From Alkalibacter rhizosphaerae (GTDB taxonomy: Bacteria > Bacillota > Clostridia > Eubacteriales > Alkalibacteraceae), in the NCBI RefSeq assembly GCF_017352215.1, contig NZ_CP071444.1, positions 930,001-994,000 on the forward strand: DNA of 64,000 bases. Reading direction: 5' to 3'. Below, in pieces: positions 33,323-43,177 of this stretch. Under the pieces are notes generated by a model. The model saw nothing but the letters and a program-made list of their open reading frames with translations, searched no databases and had not been told where the DNA came from. Position numbers and translations under genes: made by a program. Each line of letters starts with the position of its first letter. The stretch's first letter is position 1.

Positions 33323-33657
33323 CCCTTCCAGTCAAAGGACGTGCCACACTTGGGGCAAGTGGCCTTGATCTTCCCTTTACCAATGGGTAGGCGCAGCTTG
33401 CTCCGGCATTTGGGGCAGGTCCCCAGGCGGTGGTCCACCAGACGGAGGACCTTCTCCTTGTCCAGACCCACCACTACTTCATCTCCTATAAGAAAAGACG
33501 GAACGCCTCGAAGGTTCCGGCTGGCCATTTCCTGTTGGGCCGCCGGATCTTTGCTGGCGTTTTTTTCTTGGTAGTGGATCCCTTCCTCCCGCAAAAAAGC
33601 TTTCGCCTGGGTGCAATAAGGACAAGTATCCGTAGTATACAACACGACTTTTTTCAT
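33319..33657 (-). CDS. Glutaredoxin-like protein with C-terminal zinc ribbon
   Basis: A 112-residue fusion. The N-terminal glutaredoxin/NrdH fold has the redox pair CPYC in TDTCPYCTQAKAFL and the cis-Pro region RGVPSFLIGDEVV. From about residue 80 two CPKC pairs (CPKCRSKLRL and CPKCGTSFDW) form a zinc ribbon. The start at 33657 has an AGAGGTG site; eight more upstream codons are less likely. It converges with the GyrI-like gene by four bases. The zinc ribbon may target it to a partner or a nucleic acid. Confidence 0.85.
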   Translation of the reverse strand: MKKVVLYTTDTCPYCTQAKAFLREEGIHYQEKNASKDPAAQQEMASRNLRGVPSFLIGDEVVVGLDKEKVLRLVDHRLGTCPKCRSKLRLPIGKGKIKATCPKCGTSFDWKG

Positions 33658-33731
33658 GACAAGCACCTCTTTTCTTTTCATTCTCCTATCGGTTATATAT
33701 CCCCTTTTTCAAGGGCTTTCAAACGGGTTTT

Positions 33732-34307
33732 TCAAAGGATCTGCAAGGTCCCTTTGGGCAGGGACAGGACCTGTTCGATGAGAACGGCCATCACTTTTGG
33801 GTCCTCCATCCCCTCCTGGTACAGATCTGCAATGCCTCCGATGAGGATCTTCAAGGTGTATTCCGGATATTCGATCTGAAGGACTCCTTCCTTCATCCCC
33901 TGGCTTATCAAATCTTTGGTATGGTAAATGGCCGATTCCACCAATTTGTTTTTTACCAGCTCAAAGACGCCGGGGTTGGTGTTGGACAAAGCCATCAAGG
34001 TGGCGTTCTTTCGGATCACTCCAAAATAAAGGCCTAAAATATTGGAAAGCTTCTCCAAAAAATCCTGTTTCTCGTCTTCGAGGATCTCCATGAGCATCCG
34101 GTCCGTCTCCATGGCCAGCCCTTCCACCACCGCTTCCACCAATTCTTCCTTGGAAGAAAAGTAGTAGTAGACCAGCCCTTTGGTCACTTTCGCCTTTTGG
34201 GCGATCTTGGCCATGGAGGTCCGCTCCACCCCCAATTCTTCGAAAAGGGTTTTGGCTGCTCCAACGATCTCCATTCTTCGTATTTCCGGTTCTTTCGTGA
34301 TTCGCAT
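33732..34307 (-). CDS. TetR/AcrR family transcriptional regulator
   Basis: A 191-residue repressor with an N-terminal HTH (MEIVGAAKTLFEELGVERTS, then KAKVTKGLVYYYFSSKEEL). It follows the large ABC permease gene by 11 bases and is the last gene of that operon. The operon promoter contains a partly palindromic TGACTGACCGATAGTCA, a plausible site for this repressor. Confidence 0.92.
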   Translation of the reverse strand: MRITKEPEIRRMEIVGAAKTLFEELGVERTSMAKIAQKAKVTKGLVYYYFSSKEELVEAVVEGLAMETDRMLMEILEDEKQDFLEKLSNILGLYFGVIRKNATLMALSNTNPGVFELVKNKLVESAIYHTKDLISQGMKEGVLQIEYPEYTLKILIGGIADLYQEGMEDPKVMAVLIEQVLSLPKGTLQIL

Positions 34308-34318
34308 GGCCTTCTCCT

Positions 34319-37300
34319 CTATTCTACGGATTTCAGCGATTCCACCATGTCGATGTTTCGCAGTTTATAAAACATGAGCACATTGACCAAAACAGCAAAG
34401 ATCAGGGTCAAAGCAATGGAAAAAAGGTAACTGGACCAATGGATGATCTTTCCGAACATCATATTGTCCACTTCCATGGTATCCATGACGAACTTGTGAA
34501 GGACAAATCCCAGTCCCAAGCCGGCCACGGTGCCAATGAAGGACAGGACCAGATTCTCCCGATAAACATAGGCGGATACTTCCTTGCTGCGGAAGCCCAA
34601 TACCTTGATGGTGGCGATCTCCCGGATCCGCTCCGTGATGTTGATGTTAGTCAGATTGTAAAGCACCACAAAGGCCAAGGCACCGGCGGACAGGATCAGC
34701 ACCAATACCACATAATCCAAACTTCCCATGGTATCGTAAAACTCCTTTCGGAAGGTATCCGTCAGAGATACTGCCAACACCCCTTCCCTGGAGAGAAGTT
34801 TTTCCTTGAAGGGCCCTTCCTGAAAGGCCACTCCTTCCGCCCGATTGAAGATCCCCCCATTATAAACAGGACTTCTCAGGGTCACCTGATCAAAGTATTC
34901 CGGAGACATGAATATGTTGTGTCCCAGGTAGTTTTCCGCCAAACCGGCAACAGTGAATTGGTAGACCCGGTTGTCCGTATCCCGGTACTCCAATACGTCT
35001 CCTTCTTCGATATCCAGCAATTTCGCCAGTTTTTCCGTAATGACGGCCCCATCCGTTCCCAGCACGTAGGGTTCCTTGCCGATCCGTTGATGAAGGTCGA
35101 AGAAACGGGGAAACAGACCCAGATCTTCTGGGATGTAGAGACTTGCTTCAAACTCCCGACCTCCCTTTTCTGAGTAGACGGAAACGGATTCCAGATGGAT
35201 GGCACCGTACTCCTCCACGTCCGGATTATCTTGGAGCAGTGGGTCAAATCCTTCAAATTTTTCGTTGTCCGGATCGGCCACGACCACCCCGTCGTAGAGG
35301 AACACTTCATCGAACTGAACATCGGATATGGCATTGACGGAATCCCGGATGCCAAAACCGGTGAGCAGCAATGCACTGCAGCCGGCGATGCCGATGACGG
35401 TCATGAGAAACCGTCTTTTATATCGGAAAATATTTCGGGCAGTGACCTTTTGGATGAAACTCATCCGATCCCACAAGAGCGTAAACCGCTCCAAAAGGAT
35501 CCGTTTCCCCGGTGGAGGCGCTTTCGGCTGCATCAAGGTAGCCGGTGTGGACCGCAGGGTGGACAAGCTGGCCCCCACTGCCGCCACCGTTGTTGTCAAT
35601 GTGGCTATGGCCAGGGACAGCAAGGCGTAATTCAAATGATAGGGACTGCGCATGACGGGGATGTTGTACATCCCTCCGTACACCGTCATGATGAGCCGGG
35701 GAAACAACTGAAATCCCAGGGAAAATCCCAAGACGGCGCCAGCCGTGCTGGCCACCATGGAATAGATCAGGTATTTGGAAGAGATCCTTCCTGTCCCATA
35801 CCCCAGGGCTTTGAGTGTCCCGATCTGGGTCCGCTCTTCGTCCACCATTCTGGTCATGGTGGTCAGGCATACCAAGGCTGCCACCAAAAAGAAGAACAAA
35901 GGAAAAATCTTTGCTACGGCTCCGATTCGGTCGGCGTCGTCTCCATACCCTGAATAGCCGGGATTTCCTTCCCTGGTGAAAACAAACCATTCTTTGGGAA
36001 GTTCCAACAACTGGCGTTGGGCATCCTTGATCTTTTCTTCCGCATCGGCAATTTGGGCCAGGGCGTCTTTTTCTTCTTCCAGGAAGACCTTCCAACCATC
36101 ATCCAATTCAACCTGGGCTTTCTCCAATTGTAGATACCCCTCATTGATGGACGTTTCCAGTTGAGCCTTGGCTTCTTCCAGCTCTTCTTTTCCTTGACGA
36201 ACTTTCAGATTTCCTTCCTCGATCTGCATTTTCGCCTGATCCAGCTCTACTTTCCCCGAGTCGATCTCTTCCCGGCCTTCCTGGAGTTCCGCCACACCTT
36301 GTTCATAGGCTTTCAGACCAGCACTGTATTCCACTCTGGCCTCTTCCAACTGTCGATTTCCTTCTTCCCACTGGGCCATTCCTGTTTCATAGTTTTCTTC
36401 CAGGGTGGCGATGGCTCCGTTGAGGGAGTCTCGAATACCGGTGATGGTGTTTGGATCCGTCGCTCGAAGCACTTGTGCCAGCGCAGGAGAGATGGCCTCG
36501 ATCTCGATCATCAAGGCTTCGTATTCTTCCGGTGTTGGAAGCTCCGAATCCTCCGGCAGACCATCCCGTACTTCCTTGAGAGCGTCGATGGTCACCGCTA
36601 AAGCGTCCAGTTGGGTCTTGGCATTGTCCAGATCCGCCTGACCCGTTTCGATGCGGATCTCGGCGTCATCCAGCTGAAACTTTGCTTCGATCAAATCCAT
36701 TCGCCCGTCTTGGTAGGTATTGTAACCTTCCAACCATTCTGTGTACCCGTCGATGTACTGTATGGTGGCATATTCCAGCTGGGCCTGGGAGGCTTTGAGC
36801 TGATTTTCACCGCTTTCGATCTCCTGTTTGTATCGGGCCTCTTCCTCCTCCAGTTTTCGGTAGCCGTTGTCGATCTCCTGCTGGGCGGATTCCAGTTCTT
36901 CCCTGGCTTCCTCCAACTGGTTTTGAGCGTCTTCCTTTTCTGCCAGGAAAATGTCTCTGTTTTCTTCCAATTCCCGCCGCAACACTCCCGTCTCCCGGGC
37001 CATTGCCGTTTCTCCAAGGGTTTCCAAGGCATTTTCCGGCCGTCGGACCACTTCCTTGTACTCCTGGGAATAAGCTTGCTTTTGATCTGCATTTTTTACA
37101 CGAATGTAAGCCTCGTTGTAAAACTCCATGGCAAAGTCGGATTCCATGATGTAGGCAAAGGAATCAAGAGAACCGTCCCCAATATTCGTCTGGCCCCGTT
37201 CGAAGGTGATATACAGGGGCGATCGGACAAAACCCACTACTGTAAAGGTTTTTGTATAGAAAAAGTCTTCCCAGCTTTCCTCTTTGGGCAGGACCAGCTC

Positions 37301-37777
37301 CACTTTCGATCCCAATTCCAGCTCCACCGATCCATACATGCTTTTTTCCAGAAGGATCTCCCCGGATCTTTCCGGCATCCGACCTTCCTCCAAATAAGGG
37401 ATATTCAGTTCCTTGCCATTTTTCCCTTCCTGGTCTTTCCAGCTCAAGACCTTGACGATGGAAAGCTGGCCCCCCGGCATGGTCATGAACAGATCTTTGG
37501 AGTACCCATATTGGACCTGTTCCACGTCGTCAATGGTTTCCATGGATCTTTTGTCTTCCTCTTTAAAACCCAAAGGTGAAATGATCCGATAATCTCCCAA
37601 CTCCTGGTCCTTGAAATACTCGTCGGCAGAGAGGATCATGTCCGGTTTGGTGGCGTTGATTCCCGCAAAAAAGCTGACCCCCAAAAAAATGATGGCCATG
37701 ACCGACAGAAAACGTCCTTTCCCCCGCAGGATGGACCGAAACAGGTTCTTCCAGAAGGCTCCGTTTTTCATCACCAT
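34319..37777 (-). CDS. FtsX/MacB-type ABC transporter permease with long coiled coil
   Basis: A very large (1152-residue) membrane protein. N-terminal helix at about 18-40, then an extracytoplasmic domain, a long Glu/Gln/Leu-rich coiled coil from about 265 to 610 (heptad-like runs such as LEEAREELESAQQEIDNG), a first FtsX domain with three helices around 650-790, a second periplasmic domain, and a second FtsX domain ending near the C-terminus. It pairs with the adjacent ATPase, whose end it overlaps by seven bases. Such proteins are usually lipoprotein or peptide efflux machines; the substrate is unknown. Confidence 0.88.
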   Translation of the reverse strand: MVMKNGAFWKNLFRSILRGKGRFLSVMAIIFLGVSFFAGINATKPDMILSADEYFKDQELGDYRIISPLGFKEEDKRSMETIDDVEQVQYGYSKDLFMTMPGGQLSIVKVLSWKDQEGKNGKELNIPYLEEGRMPERSGEILLEKSMYGSVELELGSKVELVLPKEESWEDFFYTKTFTVVGFVRSPLYITFERGQTNIGDGSLDSFAYIMESDFAMEFYNEAYIRVKNADQKQAYSQEYKEVVRRPENALETLGETAMARETGVLRRELEENRDIFLAEKEDAQNQLEEAREELESAQQEIDNGYRKLEEEEARYKQEIESGENQLKASQAQLEYATIQYIDGYTEWLEGYNTYQDGRMDLIEAKFQLDDAEIRIETGQADLDNAKTQLDALAVTIDALKEVRDGLPEDSELPTPEEYEALMIEIEAISPALAQVLRATDPNTITGIRDSLNGAIATLEENYETGMAQWEEGNRQLEEARVEYSAGLKAYEQGVAELQEGREEIDSGKVELDQAKMQIEEGNLKVRQGKEELEEAKAQLETSINEGYLQLEKAQVELDDGWKVFLEEEKDALAQIADAEEKIKDAQRQLLELPKEWFVFTREGNPGYSGYGDDADRIGAVAKIFPLFFFLVAALVCLTTMTRMVDEERTQIGTLKALGYGTGRISSKYLIYSMVASTAGAVLGFSLGFQLFPRLIMTVYGGMYNIPVMRSPYHLNYALLSLAIATLTTTVAAVGASLSTLRSTPATLMQPKAPPPGKRILLERFTLLWDRMSFIQKVTARNIFRYKRRFLMTVIGIAGCSALLLTGFGIRDSVNAISDVQFDEVFLYDGVVVADPDNEKFEGFDPLLQDNPDVEEYGAIHLESVSVYSEKGGREFEASLYIPEDLGLFPRFFDLHQRIGKEPYVLGTDGAVITEKLAKLLDIEEGDVLEYRDTDNRVYQFTVAGLAENYLGHNIFMSPEYFDQVTLRSPVYNGGIFNRAEGVAFQEGPFKEKLLSREGVLAVSLTDTFRKEFYDTMGSLDYVVLVLILSAGALAFVVLYNLTNINITERIREIATIKVLGFRSKEVSAYVYRENLVLSFIGTVAGLGLGFVLHKFVMDTMEVDNMMFGKIIHWSSYLFSIALTLIFAVLVNVLMFYKLRNIDMVESLKSVE

Positions 37778-38472
37778 TCGATCCCTTCCACAGCCACCGG
37801 ATTTTTATTGATCACAAAGTCACGGACTTTTCCGCTTTTCATTTTGATCACTTTATCCGCCATCTGGGCGATGGCGGCGTTATGGGTTATGACAATGACC
37901 GTCATGTCTTGATTCCTCGATGTATCCTGGAGGAGCTGGAGGATGGATTTTCCCGTTTCATAATCCAGAGCTCCTGTAGGTTCGTCGCAGAGGAGCATCT
38001 TGGGATTCTTTGCCAGAGCCCGGGCAATGGCCACCCGTTGTTGTTCACCGCCGGAGAGCTGGGAGGGAAAGTTGTCCTTCCGGTCCTGCAAGCCCACCAT
38101 GTTGAGTACCGTGTCCACATTCATGGGATCTTTGGAAATCTGGGTGGCCAGCTCCACATTTTCCCGTGCTGTCAAGTTTTGGACCAGGTTGTAAAACTGG
38201 AAGACAAATCCGATGTCGAACCGTCGATACTCTGTCAGCATCCGTTCGTTGAACCGGGCCAGATCGGCACCATCCACAGTGATGCTTCCTGAATCGAAGT
38301 GATCCATCCCTCCCAGCAAGTTCAACACCGTGGTCTTTCCAGCGCCGGAAGCTCCCAATACTACGGCAAAATCTCCTTTTTCTATTTCAAAATCGACGCC
38401 GTCCACCGCTTTGATGACCACTTCCCCCATGGTATAGGTTTTGACCACGTCCTTCAATTGTATAAAAGCCAT
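37771..38472 (-). CDS. MacB/LolD-type ABC transporter ATP-binding protein
   Basis: A 233-residue ATPase: Walker [19 protein letters not shown], signature [18 protein letters not shown], Walker [15 protein letters not shown], His switch [17 protein letters not shown]. The start at 38472 has a GGAGGTGCAG leader. It is the first gene of an ATPase-permease-TetR operon, a common efflux layout. Confidence 0.94.
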   Translation of the reverse strand: MAFIQLKDVVKTYTMGEVVIKAVDGVDFEIEKGDFAVVLGASGAGKTTVLNLLGGMDHFDSGSITVDGADLARFNERMLTEYRRFDIGFVFQFYNLVQNLTARENVELATQISKDPMNVDTVLNMVGLQDRKDNFPSQLSGGEQQRVAIARALAKNPKMLLCDEPTGALDYETGKSILQLLQDTSRNQDMTVIVITHNAAIAQMADKVIKMKSGKVRDFVINKNPVAVEGIEW

Positions 38473-38505
38473 TTCTGCACCTCCTGCATTCATTCTACTA
38501 GCTTT

Positions 38506-38533
38506 ATTTTATCACTGACTGACCGATAGTCAA
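38506..38533 (-). promoter_or_regulatory. Promoter of the ABC-TetR operon with embedded operator
   Basis: TTGACT (38528-38533), 16 bases, TAAAAT (38506-38511) on the minus strand; the spacer and -35 hold the imperfect palindrome GACTgaccgatAGTC, suited to TetR repression. Confidence 0.65.
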
Positions 38534-38548
38534 TAACAAATCAAAAAA

Positions 38549-38568
38549 GAAACCCCCTTAGGGGTTTC
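38549..38568 (-). terminator. Terminator of glnN
   Basis: The stem AAACCCC/GGGGTTT with loop CTTA or TAAG is followed by CTTTTTTG on the minus strand, about 20 bases after the glnN stop. Confidence 0.85.
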
Positions 38569-38587
38569 CTGCCCGGCACCGGTCAAT

Positions 38588-40675
38588 TCATACACGGAAA
38601 AGCAGATCGCCGTATGTAGGGAACGGCCACGCTTCTTCCGATACCAGGGTCTCCAATTCGTCGCAAGGTTTTCGAAGGACCTCCATTGCAGGACACACCT
38701 CGAACTTGTAAGCTTTGGACTCTTCTTTGATGTCTTTCACTTCATGGGTCTTGGCCAGAGCCTCTTCCAAAGCTTCCAGCCCTACTACCGCAGCGTCGTA
38801 GGCTTTGGTGATCCGATCCAGTTGCTTCTTTTGTCCATCCAACGGTGCACTGGGAAGGATCGACGCTATGCTGCTGATATCCCGGGCCAGCTCCGCTCCA
38901 TAGTTCATGACGGCCGGCATGATCTCCCGCTTTGCAACCTGGATCATGGTCAAGGCTTCGATGTTGATTGTTTTTGCGTATTCTTCAAACATGATCTCTT
39001 GTCTGGCCAGGATCTCCCCCTTGGAGAATACGCCATGCTTTATAAACACGTCCATGTTTTTCTCGTGACTGAACACTTCAATGGCTTCCACCGATGTTTT
39101 GATGTTGGGAAGGCCCCGTTTTTCCGCCTCACGGATCCAGCTTTCATCGTAGCCGTCTCCGTCAAAGATGACCTTAAAGTTTTCCTTGACCAGCTTTTCA
39201 ATGATGGCGCTGAGTTCGCCGTGAAAGTCTTCCGCCTTTTCCAAGCCGTCGGCGATCTCCGAAAGCACTTCCGCCACGATAGTGTTCAAGACGATGTTAG
39301 GGCCGGAGATGGACATGGTGGATCCCAGCATACGGAATTCAAACTTGTTTCCCGTAAAGGCGAAGGGAGACGTCCGGTTTCGGTCCGTTACATCCTTTTC
39401 AAACTTGGGAAGGGTCTTCACCCCAAGGTCCATGCAGGTATGTCCCGTACAAGAAGTAAGTGCCCCGTTCTTGATCTGCTCGATGATGTCCGTCAACTGC
39501 TCTCCCAGGAAGATGGAGATGATGGCCGGGGGTGCTTCATTGGCACCAAGCCGGTGGTCGTTGCCTGGAGATGCTGCAGCCAGTCGCAAGAGAGGTGCAT
39601 ATCGGTTGACGGCGGCGATGACGGCCACCAGGAAGGTCAGGAATTGTGCATTTTCATGAGGCGTCTCTCCCGGTTCCAGCAGGTTCATCTTGTCCGTGCC
39701 CATGGACCAGTTGTTGTGTTTCCCGGATCCGTTGACTCCGGCAAAGGGCTTTTCATGAAGAAGGCAAGCCAGATCGTGTCGATTTGCCACCTTGATCAGG
39801 GTATCCATGACCAGTTGGTTGTGGTCCACGGCAATGTTGGTGGTGGTGAAGATGGGGGCCATTTCGTGCTGGGCCGGCGCCACTTCGTTGTGTTTTGTTT
39901 TGGAAGAGATCCCCAGTTTCCATAATTCTTCGTCCAATTCTTTCATGAAATTGGAGATCCGATCCTTGATGGAACCAAAGTAATGATCGTCCAGCTCCTG
40001 GCCTTTCGGCGGTAATGCACCAAAGAGGGTCCTTCCGGTAAAAATCAGGTCTTTTCGCTGCTGGTACAACTTTTTGTCCACGATGAAGTATTCCTGCTCC
40101 GGTCCTACTGTGGATGTGACCTTTTGGGTATTGTCGTCTCCAAAGAGACGAAGGATCCGCACCGCCTGGGTAGACAAGGCTTCCATGGAGCGTAGCAAGG
40201 GGGTCTTCTTGTCCAAGGCCTCTCCGGAATAGGCACAAAACGCCGTGGGGATGTACAAGGTCCCGTCTTTTACAAAAGCAGGAGAAGTGGCATCCCAGGC
40301 CGTATACCCTCTGGCTTCAAAAGTTGCCCGCAGCCCTCCGTTTGGGAAAGAGGAAGCATCCGGTTCCCCCTGGATCAACTGTTTTCCCGAGAACTCCATA
40401 ATGACCCGGCCATCCCCGGTGGGTTCGATGAAACTGTCATGCTTTTCCGCCGTTTTGCCGGTCATGGGTTGGAACCAGTGGGTATAATGAGTGGCCCCTT
40501 TTTCCACCGCCCAATCCTTCATGGCGTTGGCCACTACTTCCGCCACTGCCGGCGTCAACTCTTCCCCATAGTCCAAGGTCCTCTTCAACTTCTTGAAGGT
40601 GTCCTTGGGCAGACGTTCCTTCATGGTCACTTCGCTGAATACATTGCTACCAAAAATTCTCGACGTGTTGTTCAT
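38588..40675 (-). CDS. glnN: Glutamine synthetase type III
   Basis: A 695-residue ammonia-assimilating enzyme that makes glutamine from glutamate, ATP and ammonia. Type III signatures are present: [15 protein letters not shown] near residue 70, [13 protein letters not shown], the metal-binding [14 protein letters not shown], and the C-terminal GS fold. A GGGAGG ribosome site precedes the ATG. It is a single gene with a leader terminator, so it is probably regulated by nitrogen supply at the RNA level. Confidence 0.95.
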   Translation of the reverse strand: MNNTSRIFGSNVFSEVTMKERLPKDTFKKLKRTLDYGEELTPAVAEVVANAMKDWAVEKGATHYTHWFQPMTGKTAEKHDSFIEPTGDGRVIMEFSGKQLIQGEPDASSFPNGGLRATFEARGYTAWDATSPAFVKDGTLYIPTAFCAYSGEALDKKTPLLRSMEALSTQAVRILRLFGDDNTQKVTSTVGPEQEYFIVDKKLYQQRKDLIFTGRTLFGALPPKGQELDDHYFGSIKDRISNFMKELDEELWKLGISSKTKHNEVAPAQHEMAPIFTTTNIAVDHNQLVMDTLIKVANRHDLACLLHEKPFAGVNGSGKHNNWSMGTDKMNLLEPGETPHENAQFLTFLVAVIAAVNRYAPLLRLAAASPGNDHRLGANEAPPAIISIFLGEQLTDIIEQIKNGALTSCTGHTCMDLGVKTLPKFEKDVTDRNRTSPFAFTGNKFEFRMLGSTMSISGPNIVLNTIVAEVLSEIADGLEKAEDFHGELSAIIEKLVKENFKVIFDGDGYDESWIREAEKRGLPNIKTSVEAIEVFSHEKNMDVFIKHGVFSKGEILARQEIMFEEYAKTINIEALTMIQVAKREIMPAVMNYGAELARDISSIASILPSAPLDGQKKQLDRITKAYDAAVVGLEALEEALAKTHEVKDIKEESKAYKFEVCPAMEVLRKPCDELETLVSEEAWPFPTYGDLLFRV

Positions 40676-40715
40676 TTTTATTCCTCCCTACATTTAAGAT
40701 CTGCAAATGCAAAAA

Positions 40716-40819
40716 GGCGCTCTCAACTGTGTTGAGAACGCCATTGTTCCGATGAATATGTTGTTTTCTTGTTTTTCTTTATGATATTGGATTATAACAC
40801 GTATATTTATTCCGCGCAA
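40716..40819 (-). promoter_or_regulatory. glnN promoter and leader terminator
   Basis: Promoter TTGCGC (40814-40819), 17 bases, TATAAT (40791-40796). About 45-75 bases into the transcript a hairpin GGCGTTCTCAAC/GTTGAGAGCGCC (40716-40742, ACA loop) is followed by five T residues, an attenuator position. No two-hexaloop ANTAR antiterminator pattern is evident. Confidence 0.7.
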
Positions 40820-40842
40820 GCTTTTTTTGATCGTTTTTTTCG

Positions 40843-42234
40843 TCAGACTTCTCTGGTCTCCAACTCCCGTTTGTCGTCCCGAATAAACAACCCCATGATC
40901 AGGGAGATGACGCTGACTGCCGCCATGACGCCAAATGTGACATTGATACCGAAAATGCTTCCATTGGAAATGCTGGCTCCCATCAAAATACTGACAAATA
41001 CGGCCGTAGAGATGGATGCGCCAACTTGCCGGACCGTGTTCATAGCTGCCGTTCCGTGAGGAATCAGCGCGTACTCCAACTGGTTCAAGCCCAAGGTGGA
41101 CAAGGGGGTGGTGATCAGCGCCAAGCCTGCCATCCGGAATGCAAACACGATGGTCAGGTACATAAAGGACGTTTCCATGGTCAATCGGGCAAAGAACAAA
41201 CTGGATATGGCTACAACGACAAGGCCGATGAGACTCATCAATCGGGCCCCGATCATGTCGAAAAGCCTTCCGGAGATCAAACTGATGACCCCCATGATGG
41301 CCGCACCCGGAAAGATCATAAGACCGGATTGGAGTGCGGTCATGCCCAGAGTGTTTTGCATGAACATGGGCAACAACACCTCTGAAGCAATCAAAGTTCC
41401 AAACATGATGGTGGTGATGACCACTGATAAGGTGAATTTGGTGTTTTTAAAGACTCGCAGATCCAACATGGCGTGTTCCATGGAAAACTGCCGTTTGGAA
41501 AAAAAGACCAAACTCAACAAACCGACGATCAGGGTCCCCAGGACCACGCTGTTTGTCCATCCCAGAGAACCAGCCATGCTGGCGCCGTACAAAATGCCGC
41601 CGAAGCCCAGGGTGGACAGGATCATGGACAAAATATCCACTTTCGGATTGGCTTGCTGGGTAACATCCCGAATGGTAAAGAAAGCAAAGGCCAAATCCAC
41701 AATAGCCACAATAAGGATCACCCAAAAGATGGCTTTCCAGGAAAAGAAATCAACAATGATCCCTGAAATGGTGGGACCTACGGCCGGTGCAAAGGAAATG
41801 ACCATTCCTACAGCTCCCATGACCTGTCCCCGTTTATGCTTGGGATAGATGATCATCAGGACAGTCTGCATGAGGGGCATCAAAATACCGGCTCCCATGG
41901 CTTGGATCACTCGGGCCAACATGAGCAAGGGAAAACTATGAGCCACTATGGCAATAACAGAACCAATGGCGACAAAGCTCATGGCCGCAAAAAACAGATG
42001 TCTGGTCGTGAATTTTTCGATCAAGAACGCCATGATGGGGATCATGACCCCGTTGACCAGCATGAAACCGGTGGTCAGCCACTGGGCGGTGCTTTCGCTG
42101 ATGCTCAACTCCTTCATGATATGAGGTATGGCGGTCAGCAACAAAGATGTGTTCAATATGGCGATGATGGCCCCCAGGATCAATGCGATCACCATGGGTA
42201 GCTTGTGCTGGGGTATTTCATTTTGATGTTTCAT
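40843..42234 (-). CDS. MFS multidrug efflux transporter (DHA2 family)
   Basis: A 463-residue membrane protein with 12-14 hydrophobic helices. Family motif A appears in GRLFDMIGARLMSLIGL and the drug:H+ antiporter motif C region in GMVISFAPAVGPTISGIIVD. The first helix starts at residue 14. It resembles the EmrB/QacA group; no EmrA-type partner is present. Drug range unknown. Confidence 0.9.
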   Translation of the reverse strand: MKHQNEIPQHKLPMVIALILGAIIAILNTSLLLTAIPHIMKELSISESTAQWLTTGFMLVNGVMIPIMAFLIEKFTTRHLFFAAMSFVAIGSVIAIVAHSFPLLMLARVIQAMGAGILMPLMQTVLMIIYPKHKRGQVMGAVGMVISFAPAVGPTISGIIVDFFSWKAIFWVILIVAIVDLAFAFFTIRDVTQQANPKVDILSMILSTLGFGGILYGASMAGSLGWTNSVVLGTLIVGLLSLVFFSKRQFSMEHAMLDLRVFKNTKFTLSVVITTIMFGTLIASEVLLPMFMQNTLGMTALQSGLMIFPGAAIMGVISLISGRLFDMIGARLMSLIGLVVVAISSLFFARLTMETSFMYLTIVFAFRMAGLALITTPLSTLGLNQLEYALIPHGTAAMNTVRQVGASISTAVFVSILMGASISNGSIFGINVTFGVMAAVSVISLIMGLFIRDDKRELETREV

Positions 42235-42335
42235 ATGTTATCCTCCGAATTCCATTTAACTACACTTAATTTCTATATTCTACATGAAGTCGTGAGTCAA
42301 GTAAATGTTTTCCATCTAATTTTCTACAAAAAACA

Positions 42336-42365
42336 ACTCATCTCCAGATGTCACGGGAGATGAGT
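42336..42365 (-). terminator. Terminator of the taurine/nitrate-type ABC operon
   Basis: The stem ACTCATCTCC/GGAGATGAGT, read on the minus strand, is followed by TTGTTTTTTG about 14 bases after the ATPase stop. Confidence 0.85.
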
Positions 42366-42378
42366 GTGTTCTATTCCC

Positions 42379-43158
42379 TTATTCGTCCTGATAGTGGATC
42401 AAGTCGATGATCTCATCCTTTACGTCAAAATACGATTCGTCGTATTTTCGATGTCTCGCATCCTGTCGGAACACCTTGTAGGTGAAGTCCACTTGAAACT
42501 CCTTGAGGATCCGCCCCGGCCGGTCGCTCATGACCAGGACTCGGGTGCCCAGGGACAAGGCTTCATCGATATCATGGGTGATGAGAAAAATGGTGCTCTT
42601 GTTTTTCTGCCAGATCTCCCGGATCAATCCCTGCATGTCCACCCGTGTCATGGCATCCAGGGCCCCGAAAGGTTCATCCATCAAAATCACCGCCGGTTCA
42701 TTTGCCAGTGCTCTGGCAAGTTCCGCCCGCTGCTTCATTCCTCCGGATAGCTCAAAGATCCATTTGTCTTCAAAACCTGTCAGCTTGACCTGCCCCAGAA
42801 AATGATCGCTGACTTCCCGGATCTTTTCTTCCGATACTCCTCGCATTCGAGGTCCGAACTCCACATTTTTTCGCAGATTCATCCAAGGATAGAGTGTAGG
42901 CGACTGAAAAACCACGCCCCGATGCCAATCGGGACCCTTGATGGGTTCTCCCTGCATCAGGCATTGCCCCGTCGTCGGCGCCAAATACCCGGCAATGATT
43001 TTAAGCAGGGTACTTTTTCCACATCCGGAGGGTCCAAGAAGGCAAACGAATTCTCCCTCTTTCAGTTCCAGATTGATGTCGGCCAAAGCCAGTACGGGGC
43101 CGGCCTGGGTCTGGTATTCCAAGGATAGATTTTCGATGCGAATAAGCGGTTCGTTCAT
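42379..43158 (-). CDS. Nitrate/sulfonate/taurine-type ABC transporter ATP-binding protein
   Basis: A 259-residue ATPase: Walker A GPSGCGKSTLLKIIAGYLAP, signature LSGGMKQRAELARALANE, Walker B ILMDEPFGALDAMTR, His switch FLITHDIDEALSLGTRV. It belongs to the SsuB/TauB class and is the third gene of the permease-receptor-ATPase operon. Confidence 0.94.
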   Translation of the reverse strand: MNEPLIRIENLSLEYQTQAGPVLALADINLELKEGEFVCLLGPSGCGKSTLLKIIAGYLAPTTGQCLMQGEPIKGPDWHRGVVFQSPTLYPWMNLRKNVEFGPRMRGVSEEKIREVSDHFLGQVKLTGFEDKWIFELSGGMKQRAELARALANEPAVILMDEPFGALDAMTRVDMQGLIREIWQKNKSTIFLITHDIDEALSLGTRVLVMSDRPGRILKEFQVDFTYKVFRQDARHRKYDESYFDVKDEIIDLIHYQDE

Positions 43159-43177
43159 ATTTATACCTCTGTCTTTT

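Noticed and set aside
36611-37579. 322-codon plus-strand ORF opposite the FtsX permease
   Set aside because: Phe/Leu-rich translation produced by antisense of the coiled-coil codons; no ribosome site or motif.
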